Position numbers and translations under genes: made by a program. The notes under the pieces are model-generated. The model was not told the origin of the DNA. It searched no databases and saw nothing but the letters and a program-made list of their open reading frames with translations. Below, one piece after another: positions 18,313 to 26,761 of a DNA stretch of 35,579 bases. The first letter of the stretch is position 1. The number at the start of each line of letters is the position of its first letter. Source of the stretch: an uncultured SAR86 cluster bacterium (GTDB taxonomy: Bacteria > Pseudomonadota > Gammaproteobacteria > Magnimaribacterales > D2472); contig CACEHH010000009.1 in NCBI GenBank assembly GCA_902559345.1, positions 1-35,579 of the forward strand, written 5' to 3'.

Positions 18313-19617
18313 TTAATTAACGCCTGTTCCAGTCCCGCTTCCTGTACCAGTTGTACCCGTTCCTGTTCCAGTACCTGTACCGGTTCCAGTAGCTGTGCCA
18401 GTAGCAGTACTTACGACCGTCTCAACCTCTTCAACTGCAGTTCCTGTATCTGTTGCAACTGTAGCTGTTCCAGTAGCTGTACCGGTTCCAGTATTAGTAT
18501 TATCGTCAATACCGCCTACATCTCTAACCTTAACAGTAATTACTTGAGTTGCAGCATTGCCACTTGCATCTGTAGCAGTTACTGTAGCAGTAAAGTCCAT
18601 TGTACTGTTGTCATATTCAAAGCTTGATTGACTTTCAAAATCAGGAGCTGTGATGAATGATAAAACACCAGCAGAAGTAATTTGTAATACATCTGAGGCA
18701 ATTGTAAATGTTACAGTTTGAAGATCTGTAGCTGTAACTGTGCCAACAGCGGTTTGATTTTCATCAATTGTAAATGTTGATGATGAAGTAAATACAGGAA
18801 CTGTGGTATCAGTAACATTAACAGTTCTTGATGCTGTTCCTGCGTTACCAGAGGCATCAGTAGATGTATAAGTTACAACATATGAACCAACAGTATTTGT
18901 ATCAACTGTGCCAGATGAAACAACAGAAACAGTTCCTGAAGCATCTGTTGCAGTAGCACCAGCATCACTATAACTTGTACCAAGTTCAACCGTAGCAGGA
19001 TTATCGCCTGTTACAGTTACAACAGGTGCCGTTGTATCTACAACATTAACAGTTCTTGATGCAGTGGAAGTATTTCCGCTTTTATCAGTTGCTGAATATG
19101 AAATTACATAAGATCCAACAGTACTTGTGTCAACAGAACCTGAAGATGTTACAGGTGTATCACCATGGAAAGCATCATTAGCAGTTGCGCCAGCATCTGT
19201 GTAACTTGTACCAAGCTCAACCGTCGCAGGATTATCACCTGCGATTGTAATTACAGGTGGAGTCTGATCATTATAGCCTTCATCAGTAAATGCTGAAACT
19301 GCACCAAGACCAGCTACAGCTATTAAAGCTTTCTGGATTGCTGATAATTCAGCAGCTATTTCTGAAAGCCTGCTGCTTCCTGAAGAAGATGCGGTGTTTT
19401 CTTCTTCAACATCGGCACTTAAACTTGCTTGTTCAGATAATAAAATGTTTTTTCTAGCGTTAAGTTGCTCAATACTCATCTTATTTACACGAGCTTCTAT
19501 TTCGCTAAGTTTTTGATCTGTTACACCGTAGTCATTTGCATATACATTAGATGCAAGTAATAAACAAAATACTAAGGCAACCCCCGTTAAACTAAATCCT
19601 GTTTTTAAATTTTTCAT
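18313..19617 (-). CDS. Secreted repeat protein with two Ig-like (DUF5011/HYR-type) domains and a Thr-Gly tail
   Basis: The 434-residue protein starts at ATG 19617, supported by GAGG 7 bases upstream; an in-frame ATG at 19638 lacks this. It has a signal peptide cut near residue 28 (NVYA), a helical probably coiled-coil segment (about 30-95), two tandem Ig-like repeats of about 77 residues (near 120-196 and 197-272; each contains GDNPATVELGTSY, then DAGAT), a cadherin-like domain (about 275-365), and a low-complexity tail rich in Thr-Gly pairs. Such proteins are usually extracellular or surface-bound. It lies downstream of the YjbH and SLBB export genes on the same strand, so it could be a surface component linked to the glycan, which is inference. 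No sorting motif is visible. Confidence 0.8.
   Translation of the reverse strand: MKNLKTGFSLTGVALVFCLLLASNVYANDYGVTDQKLSEIEARVNKMSIEQLNARKNILLSEQASLSADVEEENTASSSGSSRLSEIAAELSAIQKALIAVAGLGAVSAFTDEGYNDQTPPVITIAGDNPATVELGTSYTDAGATANDAFHGDTPVTSSGSVDTSTVGSYVISYSATDKSGNTSTASRTVNVVDTTAPVVTVTGDNPATVELGTSYSDAGATATDASGTVSVVSSGTVDTNTVGSYVVTYTSTDASGNAGTASRTVNVTDTTVPVFTSSSTFTIDENQTAVGTVTATDLQTVTFTIASDVLQITSAGVLSFITAPDFESQSSFEYDNSTMDFTATVTATDASGNAATQVITVKVRDVGGIDDNTNTGTGTATGTATVATDTGTAVEEVETVVSTATGTATGTGTGTGTGTGTTGTGSGTGTGVN
18330..18500. repeat. Imperfect hexanucleotide repeats encoding the Thr-Gly tail
   Basis: Units of the type GTTCCA, GTACCT, GTACCG and GTAGCT recur in phase with the ACN-GGN codons of the C-terminus. 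The tract is interrupted near 18415-18455 by a Val/Glu-rich segment. Such tracts can change length by slippage without breaking the frame. Confidence 0.7.
18801..19262 (-). repeat. Tandem 231-bp duplication encoding the two Ig-like domains
   Basis: The same bases recur 231 positions apart (for example TAACTTGTACCAAG at 18971 and 19202, with TCAACCG and GCAGGATTATC nearby), exactly 77 codons. The copies have diverged mostly at third positions, so the duplication is not recent but its sequence is retained. Confidence 0.75.
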
Positions 19618-19653
19618 ATGTTTTCCTCTATAATTCATATGCAGTTCTTAAAT

Positions 19654-19681
19654 CCTATGAAATCTATACTTTTTTCATAGG
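19654..19681 (-). promoter_or_regulatory. 9-bp inverted repeat in the leader of the Ig-like gene
   Basis: CCTATGAAA (19654-19662) and TTTCATAGG (19673-19681) are perfect complements 10 bases apart. The element ends 36 bases before the start codon, so it is either an operator-like site or a 5'-leader hairpin. The rest of the 238-base spacer between this gene and the YjbH gene is very AT-rich; no promoter in it could be assigned with confidence. Confidence 0.4.
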
Positions 19682-19772
19682 AAGTGAATTGTATAATACT
19701 TTATTGCCTTAGGCTATAAATTTATAATTATTTAATATAATAGCTAATTTATACGTTAAATCCTAAAATTTC

Positions 19773-19809
19773 AAAAAGTATGTATTATTAATATACATAT
19801 AATACACTT
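19773..19809 (-). terminator. AT-rich hairpin with T-run downstream of the YjbH gene
   Basis: On the minus strand AGTGTATTAT and ATAATACATACT can pair with a 2-base bulge around a 10-base loop, followed directly by TTTTT. It lies about 47 bases past the stop codon, a usual place for an intrinsic terminator, but the stem is weak because it is AT-rich. Confidence 0.4.
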
Positions 19810-19855
19810 AAAAAATGATTTTTTTTGAAAAAACTTTCATAGATTACGAGTTTTA

Positions 19856-21841
19856 TTAATTTATTTCCCTAAATCTTACTAATAGATCGTGCAGTGAATG
19901 CCTTCTGACTAGTTTTGCACCTGGATCTTTGGTTAATGGTCTCCAAGTATATGTTATTAAATCTCCATATATTGGTATATTAAAAAATATACCTTTGTCA
20001 AAGCTTCCTTCGCCAAAATCATCTCTTGAGACATCGGTAAATGTTGCAAAAGCGCCAAATTTAACTCCATTATCAAATGTTCTTGAAAACTCAATTGTTG
20101 ACCCTATGTCTCCTGCAAGATATTCGCCAGCTGAAATTTTCATATCAAAAGGAACGGAGCCATAATTTCTATAATAAAAATTTGAAATTAGAATTGTATT
20201 TTCATAATCTAAATGGCCAAAACCCCAATCATAATCTCGCTTCTTTACCTTAAAAAGCTCAACACCAAAAGCATAATTTGATAATTGTTTATAGTATAAA
20301 TATTCCATGCCAATCCCAGAATACATATCTTCCAGAATTCCTGCTGTAGCCATTAAATGATGATTTGTTTTTGGTGTAATATGGTAATCAAACTGAGCTC
20401 TGCCAATTAAAATCCCCTTATCCATATTTTTTAGATATTGCTTAACATCTGATCTTACCTGTGCAGGAAATGTATCAACTGGTACAAATCTTAAATCATC
20501 AAAATTATCTGCAATTGAATATTTAAGATTCGAAGTAAAAAAAAGATTTTCTCTAATTACGTATTCTGAATTATTCTCAATCAAAAAAGCACCTTTAAAA
20601 AATTCTTCTCTTGATGCTAAGAAGGGTCTAAACTGCACACCTGTTGAAGATTCAAATTTTCTTGAAGGATTTCTTTCATATATTAATCGTGAATTTCTAT
20701 CAAATGATTGATCAATCTCATTATATGCATCAAGATTTGCAATCTTTAAATCTTTCTTAATGTTCTTGTTTATACCTGCATCAGCGGATGCTTCAAATAT
20801 AATTTCTTCTATAATTCTTAAATCGTTATGAGTAAATTGTGTAAGATCCAACCCAATAAATTGGGCACTTTCAGTTATTTTATTTACTCCAATACCATTA
20901 TTTTCTAAATTTTTTATTAGTTTGTCATACTTTGTATCGCTGACTTCTGTTTCTGCTGGTTGATATTCATATTTTTTGTAAGTTTTTTTAGGGTTATTCT
21001 TATATACGAACTTAATTGATAAATAGTTACCTCTTTCATAAGAAGCTCCAATTGTAAAATTGCTATTTACAGAGTAATCAAGACCAAAAGAATAATCACT
21101 TTTTCTCTTGTCATAAACAAGTTGAGAGTCTCCACTGCCTAAAGTATTTATAACATCCCTTTCAATTTTTAATAATGTTTTATTGTTTAAGCTATATGAA
21201 ATTCCATAAAAGGGAGATGTTGTTGCAGAAGAAAAATATTTATCTGGATCAAATTGACCGCCTCCACCTTTATTGCCCGACGGTCTGCTTTCAAAACTAT
21301 CAGAAATATAAGTTAATGGATTGGTAATTTTTTGGCTGGAGCCATTCAACTGACCCCAACCCAATCCAAAATGCATATCAATATTTTTTATGCCATAGGT
21401 TGCAACAATATATTCAGAACTATGTAATCCAGTTCCAGCAAAATCATACAGGCCAACAGCTATTGCAGGCATAATACCTTCTTCTTTAAGCCTAATTTTA
21501 AGATTAAAACCCTTATCTTTTAATGATTGTTTGCAAAAATCATATTGTTCGGTTTGAGGACAGTATGGTATGTTTTGAACTCTGGTATAAAAAATAGATG
21601 CTTCCAACCAGTCAAAGGGACTTGCTGAAAGAGTCATTTTTTGGTCAGGGGTACCATCATATATTGTTAGGCCGTACACTCCCTCATTATAAAATCTTGC
21701 AGTCGGTGAATTTATTAATCCTACTACGCCATGGTTATTGTATATATTGGTATCAAAGTTATCTGAATAAACTAAAGATGTGAAAGAAATCAATAAAGCA
21801 AAGTAAATTTTATAAAAAAAATTAACTAAAATTCTTAACAT
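19856..21841 (-). CDS. yjbH: YjbH/GfcD-family outer-membrane protein of exopolysaccharide export
   Basis: The 661-residue protein has a signal peptide cut near residue 26 (LVYS) and the YjbH opening NHGVVGLINSPTARFYNEGVYGLTI followed by LSASPFDWLEASIFYTRV, which matches the family's barrel start. The rest is rich in alternating beta-strand patterns, including AVGLYDFAGTGLHSSEYIVATYGI and the C-terminal strands, as expected for a large outer-membrane beta-barrel. YjbH/GfcD proteins act with polysaccharide secretion operons, probably at the outer membrane. It starts 13 bases after the SLBB export protein gene, clearly one transcription unit. Confidence 0.88.
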   Translation of the reverse strand: MLRILVNFFYKIYFALLISFTSLVYSDNFDTNIYNNHGVVGLINSPTARFYNEGVYGLTIYDGTPDQKMTLSASPFDWLEASIFYTRVQNIPYCPQTEQYDFCKQSLKDKGFNLKIRLKEEGIMPAIAVGLYDFAGTGLHSSEYIVATYGIKNIDMHFGLGWGQLNGSSQKITNPLTYISDSFESRPSGNKGGGGQFDPDKYFSSATTSPFYGISYSLNNKTLLKIERDVINTLGSGDSQLVYDKRKSDYSFGLDYSVNSNFTIGASYERGNYLSIKFVYKNNPKKTYKKYEYQPAETEVSDTKYDKLIKNLENNGIGVNKITESAQFIGLDLTQFTHNDLRIIEEIIFEASADAGINKNIKKDLKIANLDAYNEIDQSFDRNSRLIYERNPSRKFESSTGVQFRPFLASREEFFKGAFLIENNSEYVIRENLFFTSNLKYSIADNFDDLRFVPVDTFPAQVRSDVKQYLKNMDKGILIGRAQFDYHITPKTNHHLMATAGILEDMYSGIGMEYLYYKQLSNYAFGVELFKVKKRDYDWGFGHLDYENTILISNFYYRNYGSVPFDMKISAGEYLAGDIGSTIEFSRTFDNGVKFGAFATFTDVSRDDFGEGSFDKGIFFNIPIYGDLITYTWRPLTKDPGAKLVRRHSLHDLLVRFREIN

Positions 21842-21854
21842 TCATAATCTCTAT

Positions 21855-23672
21855 CTAATTATCATTAATGGCAGATAAAGATGCTAAAGCAACTCCCAAA
21901 TTACCCAAAATTGACACGTAAGCCTGAGCAGCTAGCCTTCTAGTAGCTGAGTTATCTAATTTCTTCGGAACAAATATTATTGATCCGGGATATAAATTTA
22001 TAGTCTGAGGCTGATTAGCAAATAAATTCTTTTTCTTTGAAAATTTTTCTGTTTCTCCATTTGGATGCAAAATATAGATTGATTCTGTATCTGCAAATCT
22101 TTTAAGCCCTCCGGATTTAGAAATAAAATATTCAACATCCTTATTCGGACTATACATAACCGAACCCTCTGATGATACTTCACCATATACATAAACATTA
22201 TTAGTTATTTCTGGAATTACTAAGGTATCACCCTCTCTAACATTCACATTACTGTATTGACTATCGCCTTGCAAATCAACTATAACTCTTCCACTTGGCT
22301 TTGAATTTTTAATTTCTTGTGTGAGCCTAATTATTGGTGTTAGGTCAAAATTCTCACTAATATTTTGTTGACTCATTATAATAATATTATCTAGGAATTC
22401 TTCATATAAAAGATCTTTAACATTTTTATTAATAATCTTTGCTTCATTATTTTCGTAGACTGCTCCAAAGGGATATGCATTTTCTGTGTATCCACCTGCT
22501 TTTTCCACCAAATCTTGTAATGTTTCACCTGCAGCCATAGTATAAAAACCTGGTTTATATATAGCACCTGAAATTCTTGCTGTCCTGTAAGAGTATTCTC
22601 TTACATAAACTAAATCACCATCTATTGGCTTAATCGATTTAAATTGAGATGTATTTACAACCGGTATAGATTTCAACGTCCCATCTAAAAGTCTCTCCAA
22701 TGAAATATTTTCTAGATCAGCTGTTTGTTTCATACCATTAGCAAATCTAAAAATACTGTCTAAATACTCTTCATCATTTAACTCATATTTAGCACTTCTT
22801 TTAACTGCGCCATCAATAGTTACTATATTTTTTCTTGGTTTTATAAAAATAACGTCACCTGACCTAAGGCGCTTATTTAAAGAATAATTACCATCTATTA
22901 AAAGATCATAAACATCAAGCGTTTCTATAGTCTCATTATTTCTTATTAAATTTATTTCTCTATATGAGCCAAACTCGTTTATGCCCCCTGAAACAGTTAA
23001 GGCATGTAAGATATTTGAATTTCCTGTCAAGGTATAAACTCCAGGATTTTTTGCATTTCCTGAGACTAAAATATTTACATCTCTTATTTCACTCAAGGTA
23101 ACGTAAGATTCTGTACCAAAATAAATATTTTCAACTCTTGATTTTATTAAAGATGCGGCTTCATTTAATGTGAGTCCTGCTAATACTAATTTACCAATAC
23201 CGGGAATATTAATTGAGCCATCGCCAGTAATTGGAAAGTTTTCAATAAATTCTTCTTGGCCAACTAGTTGAATATTAACAACATCACCATTATCAAGTGT
23301 ATAAGATGAATCTGGGTTTGGTTCATTTATTGGCATAAATGAAGTTTGAAATGTTGTGAAAAAATCAGAGCCAAAAATCTTTAACTCTTTATTTGCTGTG
23401 ATTTCATCATCGGTCTTTAATCTTCTTTCTAGCTCTTCTAAATCTGCTTCCAACCTTGCTTTAAGATTTATTAGACTTTCGTCCTCACCCATTCTGCTTG
23501 AATATATTGATGCTCTATAATTTTCCTTAGCGTTTTCGGTTTGTTTTTCTGATTTCTCAATCAAATCTTCTCTGATATCTTCTGGCAAACTATCAAGGTA
23601 GGATTCATCTAGCTGCTGTGACTGAGCAAAAGTACAGAACAATAACGTACAAAATATTCTAAAATTTTTCAT
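21855..23672 (-). CDS. SLBB/polysaccharide export protein (Wza-like)
   Basis: The 605-residue protein is taken from ATG 23672, where the signal peptide MKNFRIFCTLLFCTFAQS begins; an in-frame ATG at 23735 would prepend 21 residues and lies upstream of the predicted promoter. A charged, coiled-coil-prone segment (about 40-95) precedes the polysaccharide-export domain (YTLDNGDVVNIQLVGQEEF, about 124-142; DGSINIPGIGKLVLAGLTL), followed by several SLBB beta-grasp repeats (VSGNAKNPGVYTL, ISGAIYKPGFYTM, VYGEVSSEGSV). A hydrophobic C-terminal helix may span the outer membrane, as in Wza. There is no lipobox cysteine, unlike E. coli Wza. It forms an operon with the YjbH gene and probably makes the export channel. 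Confidence 0.9.
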   Translation of the reverse strand: MKNFRIFCTLLFCTFAQSQQLDESYLDSLPEDIREDLIEKSEKQTENAKENYRASIYSSRMGEDESLINLKARLEADLEELERRLKTDDEITANKELKIFGSDFFTTFQTSFMPINEPNPDSSYTLDNGDVVNIQLVGQEEFIENFPITGDGSINIPGIGKLVLAGLTLNEAASLIKSRVENIYFGTESYVTLSEIRDVNILVSGNAKNPGVYTLTGNSNILHALTVSGGINEFGSYREINLIRNNETIETLDVYDLLIDGNYSLNKRLRSGDVIFIKPRKNIVTIDGAVKRSAKYELNDEEYLDSIFRFANGMKQTADLENISLERLLDGTLKSIPVVNTSQFKSIKPIDGDLVYVREYSYRTARISGAIYKPGFYTMAAGETLQDLVEKAGGYTENAYPFGAVYENNEAKIINKNVKDLLYEEFLDNIIIMSQQNISENFDLTPIIRLTQEIKNSKPSGRVIVDLQGDSQYSNVNVREGDTLVIPEITNNVYVYGEVSSEGSVMYSPNKDVEYFISKSGGLKRFADTESIYILHPNGETEKFSKKKNLFANQPQTINLYPGSIIFVPKKLDNSATRRLAAQAYVSILGNLGVALASLSAINDN

Positions 23673-23715
23673 ATATATTCTCTGGTTGCCGTAAGATAAT
23701 CCTCTAAACTTCAAC

Positions 23716-23721
23716 ATTATA
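23716..23721 (-). promoter_or_regulatory. Probable -10 box of the polysaccharide export operon
   Basis: A perfect TATAAT on the minus strand would start transcription near 23708, about 36 bases before the SLBB gene's ATG. The -35 region is poor (TATTTA at 17-base spacing). Next to it, AGCATT (23731-23736) and AATGCT (23746-23751) form a short inverted repeat just after pheT. Confidence 0.35.
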
Positions 23722-23766
23722 TATAATTTTAGCATTTTTAAATAGAATGCTTGGGTATGTTAGAAA

Positions 23767-25674
23767 TTATTTCAATCCTGGAATGCTTACGGAGTCAATG
23801 CTAACAGTATTATTTATTATTTGATCAATGATATTGTTAACTTCATTTTCTGTGATTGTTTTTTCATTGGATTGAAAAACAAATCTAAAACCAATTTTAA
23901 TTTCAGATTGTTTCTCGTTATGGAAATAATCAAAAATAAAAACCTCTCTTAAAAGTCGATCTCTAAATTCATATATACGTTCTTCCAATATTTTAAATTT
24001 TGCAGGATCTTTTACCGAATATGATAAATCTCTTATAGACCGAGGAAAGTCCGATACAGGCGAATACTTAAAATTATTAATAGGTAAGGTTTTTGATACT
24101 TCACTAGAATAATTTATCTTAATTGAAGAATCGAGCAGAAATTCAATATAAGTTATTGGATGTTTTAATTTTGTATTCAAGCTCTCCCTAGAAATATCCA
24201 CTATATTAAGTTGGTTTAAATCTATGATTCCTTCGAAAATAGAACCTATATATTTCTTATCTATAAATTTAGAAAAGTCTCTATAATTCTTATCTATACG
24301 CCCAGATGCAATTATTCCAATTAATCTTTTGTTGGCATCAGGCGAAGATGAATAAACATTTGATATTTCAAAAAGCTTTACGCTATCTTGTTGCCGCCTT
24401 TCATTGTATAAAAGGTTATCTATAAGAGAGTCTTTTAGATTTTGTCTTAAAAATTTCCTACTTGAATCAAGCGGATTATCTATTTCAATTGCATCTTCAT
24501 TATTTTGTGAAGTAAAGGGATTATTTATCACCTCATAAAAACCATTTTCTGTAAGTAAATTTTTTAGCCTATCCTCTTGGCTAAATATTTTGCTATCTTT
24601 GTTAAACGTAATCTTAAAATTCGTTGATTTAATTTTATCGAAGCCAATTGATCTAGCTATTTCCTCTGATATATCATTAGAATTTTGAATGTCGTGCCTA
24701 TATGATGGCACTTCAATAGAATCTTCATTAATATAAAATCCTAATCTTTTTAAAATTTCAGAACATTTTGATTTTTCTATAGCTGTTCCAAGAACACTAT
24801 TAATCTTGTTAATCCTAAAAGGAACAATGGTTTTTTTTTCATGTGCATTTGACTCTGAAAATAATTCAATTTTATTTATATTTGCATGCTTTTCTATAAT
24901 TCTTAGAAATCTTCTCAAGACATATTCGTGGCAAGCAGGATCTGTATTTCTTTCAAATTTGTGAGAGGCATCTGATCTTATATCGTATAAAACAGATTTA
25001 CCTATAATTGCCTCTGGATCAAAATAGGCACATTCAACAATAACAGATCTGGTATTTTTAGAACATGCAGTATTTATACCTCCTACAATACCAGCAAGAT
25101 TAATGACATCATTATTCTCATTAAAAAAAACTAAATCACCTTTATTTAATTCAATTATTTTTCCAAGCAAAGTCTCAAATTTAACTTTTTTATCTAAAAA
25201 ATCTAATTTTATATAATTTCCGAGTTTTAATGCATCATAACAGTGTGTAGGTTGACCAGTTTCATATGAAATATAATTAGAAATGTCTGTAAAAAAATTA
25301 TTCCTTTTTACATCCATATCATCAAAATACTCCTTTAGCTCTCCATTGTAATTTTGTGAGACTTCATCCACCTCTATTTTTAAAAAAGAAATATTTGAAC
25401 AATGTTTTTTAACATTATTATTAAAGTTTAACGATAATGTGTTTATGGATTTATTGAAAATATCATTACTGATACTAACATCATAAAATAATTTTAAATC
25501 TCTTAATAACCCGTTAATTGATAAGCAATCTCCTCTATTTGGGGTAAATTCGAAATCATAAATATCATCATGAATTTCATGTTCATGACCAAGCTGAAAT
25601 AATTTGTCTGATAATTCATTTTTATTGAGCTTTGAATTAATTTTTTGTTTTAAATGTTGGTATGATAATTTCAT
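23767..25674 (-). CDS. pheT: Phenylalanyl-tRNA synthetase beta subunit lacking the B2 tRNA-binding domain
   Basis: The protein has 635 residues against about 795 in E. coli. It begins normally (MKLSYQHLKQKINSKL..., the B1 start) but passes directly from FQLGHEHEIHDD (about 26-37) to FEFTPNRGDCLSINGLLRDL (about 41-60). In E. coli those motifs are separated by the EMAPII-like OB-fold B2 domain, about 115 residues. The remainder is present: the B3/B4 editing region (IVECAYFDPEAI, SDASHKFERNTDP), the B5 region (SEEIARSIGFDKI), the catalytic-like B6/B7 region, and the C-terminal FDX-ACB domain (FPRSIRDLSYSV to the end). The start ATG overlaps the pheS stop as ATGA. The frame is intact, so this is a compact functional form, not a pseudogene. 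Confidence 0.95.
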   Translation of the reverse strand: MKLSYQHLKQKINSKLNKNELSDKLFQLGHEHEIHDDIYDFEFTPNRGDCLSINGLLRDLKLFYDVSISNDIFNKSINTLSLNFNNNVKKHCSNISFLKIEVDEVSQNYNGELKEYFDDMDVKRNNFFTDISNYISYETGQPTHCYDALKLGNYIKLDFLDKKVKFETLLGKIIELNKGDLVFFNENNDVINLAGIVGGINTACSKNTRSVIVECAYFDPEAIIGKSVLYDIRSDASHKFERNTDPACHEYVLRRFLRIIEKHANINKIELFSESNAHEKKTIVPFRINKINSVLGTAIEKSKCSEILKRLGFYINEDSIEVPSYRHDIQNSNDISEEIARSIGFDKIKSTNFKITFNKDSKIFSQEDRLKNLLTENGFYEVINNPFTSQNNEDAIEIDNPLDSSRKFLRQNLKDSLIDNLLYNERRQQDSVKLFEISNVYSSSPDANKRLIGIIASGRIDKNYRDFSKFIDKKYIGSIFEGIIDLNQLNIVDISRESLNTKLKHPITYIEFLLDSSIKINYSSEVSKTLPINNFKYSPVSDFPRSIRDLSYSVKDPAKFKILEERIYEFRDRLLREVFIFDYFHNEKQSEIKIGFRFVFQSNEKTITENEVNNIIDQIINNTVSIDSVSIPGLK

Positions 25675-26396
25675 TTAAATTGACTCAAAAAATCTAAATT
25701 TGATTTATAAAAATCTCTTATATCTAATACGCCAAATTTAAGCATTGCTATTCTTTCAATACCTAATCCAAAAGCAAGTCCAGAATACTGCTCGTTATCA
25801 ATTTTACAATTTTGAAGAACTATTGGGTTAACAACACCGCATCCCAATATTTCTAGCCATTTGCCATCTTTAGACAAAATATCAACTTCAGCTGAAGGCT
25901 CTGTAAATGGAAAATATGACGGTCTAAATCTAATCTTTATATCTTCACCAAATAAAAAGTGAACTATTTTATAAATTAGATCTTTTAGGTTTGAGAAACT
26001 AACATTATTATCAACATAAATTCCTTCAATTTGATGAAACATAGGCAAATGAGTGGAATCATCATCTTTTCTGTAAACTTTTCCCCCTGAAATAAATGCG
26101 AATGGAGGCTTTTTATTAAGCATTCCTCTTATCTGGACAGGAGAAGTATGAGTTCGCAATACATGTGATTTATTATTTACATAAAATGTATCATGCATTT
26201 GTCGAGCCGGATGTGACTCTTTAATATTTAACATATCAAAATTAAACTCTTCCGTCTCAATTTCTGGCCCATCTGCTATCTCAAATCCAAGGCTTATGAG
26301 AAAGTCGATTATAGAGTCTTTTACCTGATTTATTGGATGATGTGAACCTTGATTTTTAATTATTTTTGGAGGACCAAAGTCTCTATTCTGTGACAT
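25671..26396 (-). CDS. pheS: Phenylalanyl-tRNA synthetase alpha subunit lacking the N-terminal coiled coil
   Basis: The 241-residue protein contains the whole class II catalytic core: the GSHHPINQVKDSI start (E. coli GGLHPVTRTI), motif 2 (RKDDDSTHLPMFHQIEG), PSYFPFTEPSAEVDI, LGCGVVNP and motif 3 (GLAFGLGIERIAMLKFG). E. coli PheS has 327 residues; the missing part is the N-terminal segment of about 85 residues, the coiled coil that contacts tRNA-Phe. An in-frame TAA directly precedes the ATG at 26396, and rplT ends 12 bases upstream, so no longer start exists. There is also no room for a pheM-type leader peptide or attenuator. It attaches Phe to tRNA-Phe together with PheT. Confidence 0.95.
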   Translation of the reverse strand: MSQNRDFGPPKIIKNQGSHHPINQVKDSIIDFLISLGFEIADGPEIETEEFNFDMLNIKESHPARQMHDTFYVNNKSHVLRTHTSPVQIRGMLNKKPPFAFISGGKVYRKDDDSTHLPMFHQIEGIYVDNNVSFSNLKDLIYKIVHFLFGEDIKIRFRPSYFPFTEPSAEVDILSKDGKWLEILGCGVVNPIVLQNCKIDNEQYSGLAFGLGIERIAMLKFGVLDIRDFYKSNLDFLSQFK

Positions 26397-26408
26397 TTAA
26401 ACCAAGTG

Positions 26409-26756
26409 CTAGTTAACTGCTCGCTCAACAACCTTATTAAAAGTTGAATTATCGTTAACAGCTAGATCTGCAAGTATTTTTCTGTTCAAAACTATATTTT
26501 TTGCTGCTAATAAATGAATAAGTTTTGAGTATGACACTCCAGCTTGTTTAGAACCGGCATTAATTCTAGCAATCCAGAGAGATCTAAAATTTCTTTTTTT
26601 ATTTTTTCTATCTCTGAAAGCATATTGTAGCGACTTGATATTTGACTGCTTAGCAGTTTTATATAATCTACTTCTAGCTCCATAATGACCTTTTGTAGAT
26701 TTAAGAATTTTTTTATGCTTTGCTTTGGCTGTGACTGATTTAGTTACTCTTGACAT
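26409..26756 (-). CDS. rplT: 50S ribosomal protein L20
   Basis: The 115-residue basic protein is of normal length and has the L20 features: the extended arm AKHKKILKSTKGHYGARSRLYKTAKQ, RDRKNKKRNFRSLWIARINAG, and SYSKLIHLLAAKNIVLNRKILADLA. It binds 23S rRNA early in 50S assembly. The gene starts 5 bases after rpmI, as in the classic infC-rpmI-rplT operon, where L20 represses translation of its own operon in other bacteria. Confidence 0.97.
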   Translation of the reverse strand: MSRVTKSVTAKAKHKKILKSTKGHYGARSRLYKTAKQSNIKSLQYAFRDRKNKKRNFRSLWIARINAGSKQAGVSYSKLIHLLAAKNIVLNRKILADLAVNDNSTFNKVVERAVN

Positions 26757-26761
26757 GATAT

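Noticed and set aside
18330-18500. CRISPR-like or intergenic tandem repeat array
   Set aside because: The repeats are hexanucleotides in phase with a coding frame, with no spacers.
23767-26396. PheS and PheT as truncated pseudogenes or mis-called starts
   Set aside because: Both frames are intact, keep all core motifs and C-termini, and retain normal operon overlap. An in-frame stop sits directly before the PheS start, and PheT has the usual B1 N-terminus.
26397-26408. pheM-type attenuator between rplT and pheS
   Set aside because: Only 12 bases separate the genes, so there is no room for a leader peptide and terminator.
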